Assembly: GCA_918026815.1 (NCBI GenBank)
Contig: CAKJVC010000001.1
Location: forward strand, 124,001-188,000
Reading direction: 5' to 3'
Length of the DNA: 64,000 nt
From: Chalara sp. BL73
Lineage: Eukaryota; Ascomycota; Leotiomycetes; Helotiales
The number at the start of each line of letters is the position of its first letter. Position 1 is the stretch's first letter. Made by a program: the position numbers and the translations under genes. Below, piece after piece: positions 58,872 through 64,000 of the stretch. The notes beneath the pieces were generated by a model, which saw only the letters and a program-made list of their open reading frames with translations, made no database searches and was not told the origin of the DNA.

Positions 58872-60011
58872 TCACGGTTTGCCCTCATTCCCAACCCTCA
58901 ACACTAGCCCAAACCAGCACTTTACCCCAACCCATTTCCTTCCTCTATCTCCTAGCTTCCCTTCCCTCCCTACATCTCCTTCATTAACTCCCCTCTCATC
59001 CGCTTTCCCTTCAACCTTAAATCCATACTCTTCCGCTTTGCTAGTCACATCTTCGATCTTATGTATGTAACTCGTCCCACGGACCTAAGATATTGTCAGT
59101 ACATATTTACATTGTGAATAAAAGGCTTTCGATATACAAACCTTTACATTCGAATCAGTGTCTAAGAAGCCTGCCTGCGAAATCCCTCCCATGTCCGGAT
59201 GCATATTGGTCAAAACTAATACTCCGCCCTCCTTCTTCAATAACCTCTTCACCGTCCCGAAAAATACATCAAGCGGGAGGTGTTCCAATACCAAAGTACT
59301 TAACACCATATCCGCATTTCCCTCCAGCAAATCCTCTTCTTCTGCGCTCCATTCCTTAAACGCGTCAAAAACATGGTACGTTACAGTGGCATTTGGCTGA
59401 TCACTTAATGCCACCAGACGTTGTTTGGCAAGCTCGAGCATGGACGGTGAGAGATCGAGACATGTGACTTTGTCGACCGAAGGAAAGTTCAGAAGTTTTT
59501 GTGTGCTGCGGCCCGTGCCTGTTCCTAGTCTAATAGATGTGTTAGCCGAGAAAAGGAAGGAAGAGGAAAGGGATAGGATGCGGAGATACGTACTCGGTTA
59601 CTGAGATTTCGCGACCAGAAGGATGGAGGTGAGAGACGCCGCTGGAGAGCAGGGGAGGCAGGTATTCATCATCGAGGAGCTGGAGAATATTGCCGTCCGT
59701 GTCGTAGACCTGGATCTGTTAGCTGCACTGCACGATTGGAAGTAGTCACTTAGAGGAATTGAAAGTTTAATATGTGCTTGATGTGATATAGGAAGTTTTC
59801 TCGCCTAAATATGATATTCATGGCTTGGATGGGGGAATGATGCTATGTGTGGGCGTGGATTATTCGGGTATGGCTAGGTTGGCAGAAACAGGTCAATGGT
59901 AAGTGTAGAGCATACTTAAAAGGCATTGAGAAGGAATCAACGTACCTTTGACCATCGGTTATAGAGCTCAGTATTCGAGACGGACTCGATTGGACGAGGA
60001 TTACCCAACAT
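58872..60011 (-). CDS. Class I SAM-dependent methyltransferase, 260 aa
   Basis: Four exons on the minus strand: 60011-59946, 59709-59594, 59529-59142 and 59084-58872; 261 codons in frame. Motif I is LGTGTGR after SVTE, followed by the acidic strand KVTCLDLSPSML and a later HVFDAFKEW; DMVLSTLVLEHLPLDVFF is the post-motif region. The start MLGNPRPIESVSNTELYNRW and the tail (KWVGVKCWFGL) match a fungal methyltransferase group of unknown substrate. The passage VYDTDGNILQLLDD lies before motif I. Small-molecule methylation is likely; there is no neighbouring biosynthetic cluster. Confidence 0.88.
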
Positions 60012-60888
60012 TGCGCTTACAGCTACGCTTTAAATGGCACGAAAGACTTCAAGATACTTTAATATAGGTTGAAGATACTATATTCTCTTAGAATAATCTC
60101 AAATGAAGTATATATCGCGATCTTGGAGACGCTGTAAGATTAAGATCTGTATATATAGTAGAAAAATGTTTGGCATGACTCACGCCGTGACACAGGGCGT
60201 ACTTGTATACTGATTGCTTTCTCCGGATAAACTAGTCGAAGAAGAGGAGATAACTTTTATTAACCGTCTCTTGTAGAATATAGGCTCAGGTCTTTCCGCA
60301 GGGCAGAGAGGAATACAGAGCTTCCTGAAGAAGAGAGTAGGTATTTACAGTTATCACGTGACTGGACAGGTTGCTATGTTAAAGGGTTGCGATCAATGGC
60401 ATTTGCCATAAAACGTTGGAGATCTAAATCAATTGAAGGTGTAACTATGTTGATTGGAGGGTAGAGTGTTGATATACTGCTCATTGTCTATACACCCCTT
60501 TACTCAAAGTCTGGGGAAGATCCCTGTTTATGATTGGTTACAAAAGGGACCCCTCAAACAGAGAAGGAAGCTGCGAAAGTAAAGAGGAATTCGTGTTTTA
60601 AGCTCACAATTGAGTCTGCCACCTTTCTCTTCTGCTTCTGCTTAGAGATACTACTCCATGGCATCAAGCATTCAAATATCGACATCAATTTCTGACTCCA
60701 ACGCTCTTTCTTCCCCACTTCCGGTCGACTCGTCCCAAACCGGACGATAGTGAACCGTGCCCTGCATCGCGAATCCTACATTTTATGTAGCCTACTCGAA
60801 ACGAAACATTGTTTACCTCGACAGGCATCTCGATATACTTTAATCGCCCTCCATCTCCCTAAGCGCAGGGACGTTCCCGCACCTCACT
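60012..60888. other. Divergent intergenic region
   Basis: Spacer between outward-facing genes with CT-rich tracts near 60600-60720. No gene seen. Confidence 0.5.
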
Positions 60889-61515
60889 ATGCCGAGCAAC
60901 GGCAAGCCTAACGGGCGGTTCGAGCTACCAGCGCTCGCGCCTATCGACTTCTCCCTTACAGATGGCACCAATATACCTCCTCCGCCTGCCTCGCCGATCC
61001 AAGAGAAACCGCCACCTCCTACAGACCAACCCAAACCTTCTGATCTTTCCCTCACAACTTCGACGCCTCCAGCGGACGAAAACGCCCAAGAGCGCGGTCG
61101 CACTTCGTACACGACCAACGACCACCCTCCCTTGTCGCCGGCATCTACGGGACGTCCCTCTTCAATCCGACGCTTTCTTTCGCGTAAATCGCTGAACGCG
61201 AATTATACCAATGGCACAAACCACAATATCTCATCGGATGACCTGACGGTGGGGACGAAACGGCCGGAGAGCCCGAGTAGTTTCTTTGAGAAGCCAGGAC
61301 TGAAGAAGAGCAAGAGCGGCAGCTGGTTTAAGAGGCTAGGGAGCAGTAACTGGCAGAGTGTGATATACGAGAATGAGAAAAACTCAGTGACTAGGGAAGA
61401 AGAGAAGAAAGGGCCACCTCCGCCGAAGTTGCCGGAGTTGAGCCAGTTTAATACGAAAGTTGCGAGTAATGCCGGGGGATTTGGGGATGAGGATATGTTT
61501 AAGAATATTAAGTGA
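60889..61515 (+). CDS. Conserved disordered fungal protein, 208 aa
   Basis: Single exon from ATG 60889. The first two thirds are rich in Pro, Ser and Thr (PPPPASPIQEKPPPP), with RRFLSRKSLNANY as a basic patch. The C-terminal part contains FFEKPGLKKSKSGSWFKRL and a final segment with KLPELSQFNTKV and GGFGDEDMFKNIK, a C-terminal signature I recognise from uncharacterised ascomycete proteins. No enzyme domain. Phosphorylation-rich scaffold or signalling role is possible but unproven. Confidence 0.78.
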   Translation: MPSNGKPNGRFELPALAPIDFSLTDGTNIPPPPASPIQEKPPPPTDQPKPSDLSLTTSTPPADENAQERGRTSYTTNDHPPLSPASTGRPSSIRRFLSRKSLNANYTNGTNHNISSDDLTVGTKRPESPSSFFEKPGLKKSKSGSWFKRLGSSNWQSVIYENEKNSVTREEEKKGPPPPKLPELSQFNTKVASNAGGFGDEDMFKNIK

Positions 61516-62463
61516 TGCGCGGGACTGGGAATTCAAATGGTATGTAAATCTCTGCGCGGTCATCTTTTGTCGACAAGAAGGAATACGTTAGGAGACCCCA
61601 GGAGTTATGCTTACTATATGATGAATAGATTAATCCGACCTCTTATACCATAGCTGTAATCAAACTTTGACGGCATTGTTACGGGTTATGCGAGGTTCAA
61701 ATGTGTCATGCAAGCTGGAGAAAATAAAGGTCCAGAAAATATTCTACCTGCTTCCAGACAAACGGCGTCACTCTTTCATGCCATATTTTGGGTTGCAGCG
61801 CTGCATTTGTGGCCTCATTGGGTGGTTTCCCTCAAACTTTTGGCATGCATCCTCATCTTGTTCTGGCAAAATTTTCTTGTAATAAACGGCACCGCTTGCC
61901 AGGAGGCTGCTTCTTTTTTCAAACCTTCGAAAAGAAATTCATTATGTTGTTTTATTTCCTTGGCCCTGAACCCAAAGCTTTATGCGAGATACAGGTGTCT
62001 TCATTGGTGGTTGTTTGTCGTATGAGCTGTGTATAGTTGCTGCGTGGTGGAGAACGTTACTATGGCAGTGTACTCTATACCCACCAGATCTTTTGATGAC
62101 ATGTACGGAATATCAAGCTTTTTAGCACACGACTTTATATGGCTTGAGACCAAACCATTTACTTTATCCGTTCCGCTCCTTTGGAAACAAACATGCGAAG
62201 CCGATTTTCTTTCTTTGCGTCTACAAATTTTGCATCAAATAAGCTCCACGACATCAGCGTAGTTGAAGGGGGGAAACAGAACAAAACAAACAAAATAAAC
62301 ACCCCATGAAACACACCAGTTCCAATCTATGGATGCACTCCACTTGTGAAAGCCACGTGCAGACCCCTGCATGACACAACAACTCTAACGTCATCCATCT
62401 TTGGAGCTCAAAACCTTAAACTTAATTCCAACCTTCCACCAGGAAGCTCCATCAACCTTCACA
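61516..62463. other. Intergenic, no gene recognised
   Basis: Overlapping plus-strand frames of 70-105 codons at 61667-62036 have no resemblance to known families. Confidence 0.45.
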
Positions 62464-63713
62464 ATGTCCCTTTCAGGAGCTTTAAGGTCGAGTAGAGCTC
62501 TACCTCGGCAATTGGCCCCCAAAAATGCGCCATTGATATACAGAAGATATAAATCAGGGCCATACGGATACACGCAAGCTAAAGCGCTCGTATACTCCAG
62601 TCATGGCGAGCCAGAGGACATCCTTTCGTATGCGTCTTCCCCTTTTTTGCTCCCCAAGTTAGACATAGAGCTAATAGAGCAAATAGTCTACACACACATT
62701 CCATATCTCCCTCGCTCCCACCAAAACACGTCCTTCTCCGCACCCTTGCTTCTCCCATAAACCCGGCAGACATTAACCAGCTCCAAGGCTCCTACCCCTC
62801 CAAACCACCCTTCACCCCCCTCCTCGGGACCCCCCAGCCTTCCGCGGTCGGCGGCAACGAAGGTTGTTTCGAGGTCGTCTCCTCGTCTTCGTCCTCGCCT
62901 TTGCAAAAAGGCCAATGGGTCATAACATCCGGCCCCAACCTCGGCACATGGCGCACCCACCTGCTGGTCAAAGAAGATGAGGTGGTAGCTGTAGACAAGG
63001 AAGGATTGACACCAGTGCAGGTGGGCACGGTCGGCGTGAATCCCTGCACCGCTTACAGGATGCTCAAGGATTTCGAAGGCGGCGTGACGGAGGGCGAGTG
63101 GTTCATCCAGAACGGTGCGAACTCCGGGGTAGGGAGGGCGGCGATACAGTTCGGGAGACTGTGGGGAGTCAAGTCGATTAATATTATCCGCGATCGTGAC
63201 GACGCAGCGGCGACGCAGAAGCTCAAAGATGAGCTGGTTGAGCTGGGTGCTACCAAGGTGGTTACTGAGTCGGAGCTTATGAATAGGGAGTTTGGGGATC
63301 AGGTTAAGGAGTGGACGAATGGTGGCAGGGAACACGTGAAGATTGGACTTAATTGTGTCGGCGGCAAACCTACCACTGCGTTGATACGCAACCTTTCTTC
63401 CGGAGGCCACCTTGTCACCTACGGCGGAATGTCTAAACAACCGGTCATGTTACCCACGGCTGCCTTGATCTTCAAGGACATCAGGTTTTCTGGGTTTTGG
63501 GTAAGTAGATGGGGTGATAAGCATAGAGGGGAGAGGAAGCGGACGGTGGATGAGATTCTGGATTTGGTCAGGAGAGGGGAATTCAAGGATACGCCAACAC
63601 AGGAACTAACTTGGAATTGGGACACGCAGGAGAATCTGTTGAAGGATGCGGTCAAGGGGACATTGAGCGGCTTTAGAGCTGGAAAGAGTGTTTTTGTTTT
63701 TGGTGACACGTAA
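62464..63713 (+). CDS. Mitochondrial 2-enoyl thioester reductase (Etr1/MECR), 396 aa
   Basis: Two exons, 62464-62627 and 62687-63713, across a 59-nt intron (GTATGC donor, AAATAG acceptor) that restores EDILSLHTHSISPSLPPKHV; 397 codons. The enzyme reduces enoyl-ACP with NADPH in mitochondrial type II fatty-acid synthesis, which feeds lipoic acid. The N-terminus is a basic, amphipathic presequence (GALRSSRALPRQL). MDR features are present: INPADINQLQGSYP, VGTVGVNPCTAYRML, the NADPH loop QNGANSGVGRAAIQF, and GLNCVGGKPTTALIR followed by GGHLVTYGGMS. The C-terminus GFRAGKSVFVFG is typical. It is distinct from the decayed MDR gene at 47-49 kb. Confidence 0.94.
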
Positions 63714-64000
63714 TGTGATGTGTTGGACGAGGAAATAAAGACTGTATATACACCAGATGGGTAAAACGCGGTATCGTATATTTTTATCATCTAAAGACCA
63801 ACTTTAAGTTGATACAAGGGCCAGTATGTGTCATGCTTCAAATGAGCAAACTTTTCTGGAGTCCATTTGTTTCTATAGATGTTATACATATCCTACATGT
63901 AATAATACATACGCAAGACTCCTTGATCAATATTTAGAGCCCCATTCCAAAGGAGACCACCAATTGACAGGTTATAGCCCCGCCCATCTGCACAGCTTTG
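63714..64000. other. 3' flank of the enoyl reductase gene
   Basis: No gene seen to the window edge. Confidence 0.5.

Noticed and set aside
58879..59070. Pro/Ser-rich plus-strand frame
   Set aside because: It is antisense to the last exon of the methyltransferase and has no independent support.

Overview
The window reads as nuclear DNA of a filamentous ascomycete (Pezizomycotina). Genes are split by short introns of about 45-125 nt, many with GTATGT/GTAAGT-like donors, GCTAAC-type branch points and CAG/TAG acceptors. There are three HET-domain loci, and clear fungal house-keeping genes (ATG3, mS45/Bot1p, NC2-beta, mitochondrial enoyl reductase). Gene-poor AT-rich stretches hold decayed genes whose stops look like C-to-T changes. 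A Leotiomycete is my best guess from the accessory families, but this is not proven by the sequence.

Layout. 1-9 kb: two neighbouring elements bounded by terminal inverted repeats and TA dinucleotides, each carrying one HET gene. Element A (498-4989) carries a HET gene broken by three in-frame stops; element B (5076-8964) carries an intact 709-residue HET gene. 9-18 kb: a BRCT-like protein, a bZIP factor with a perfect Gcn4-type site upstream, a secreted single-TM protein, and a charged nuclear protein. 18-22 kb: relics of a zinc metallopeptidase and a DUF7730-like gene. 22-32 kb: a large membrane protein, a frameshifted conserved gene, an unrecognised 476-residue gene and a secreted NucA/NucB-type protein. 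32-38.8 kb: AT-rich, with a small J-domain gene and DUF7730-like relics. 38.8-44.2 kb: a dense conserved block (mS45, tyrosine phosphatase, CCDC97-like, ATG3). 44-57 kb: sparse, with a decayed reductase containing a perfect 74-bp tandem duplication across an intron, a rhodopsin-like membrane protein, F-box-like genes and a third HET gene. 57.5-64 kb: NC2-beta, a SAM methyltransferase, a conserved disordered protein and the enoyl reductase.

There is no operon logic. The window alternates conserved core blocks with accessory blocks of self-recognition genes and relics. The most unusual signal is the pair of TIR-bounded units that appear to carry HET genes, one decayed and one intact. No transposase gene, rRNA, CRISPR array or convincing tRNA was seen. 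Exon joins were worked out by hand from splice motifs and reading frame, without transcript support.
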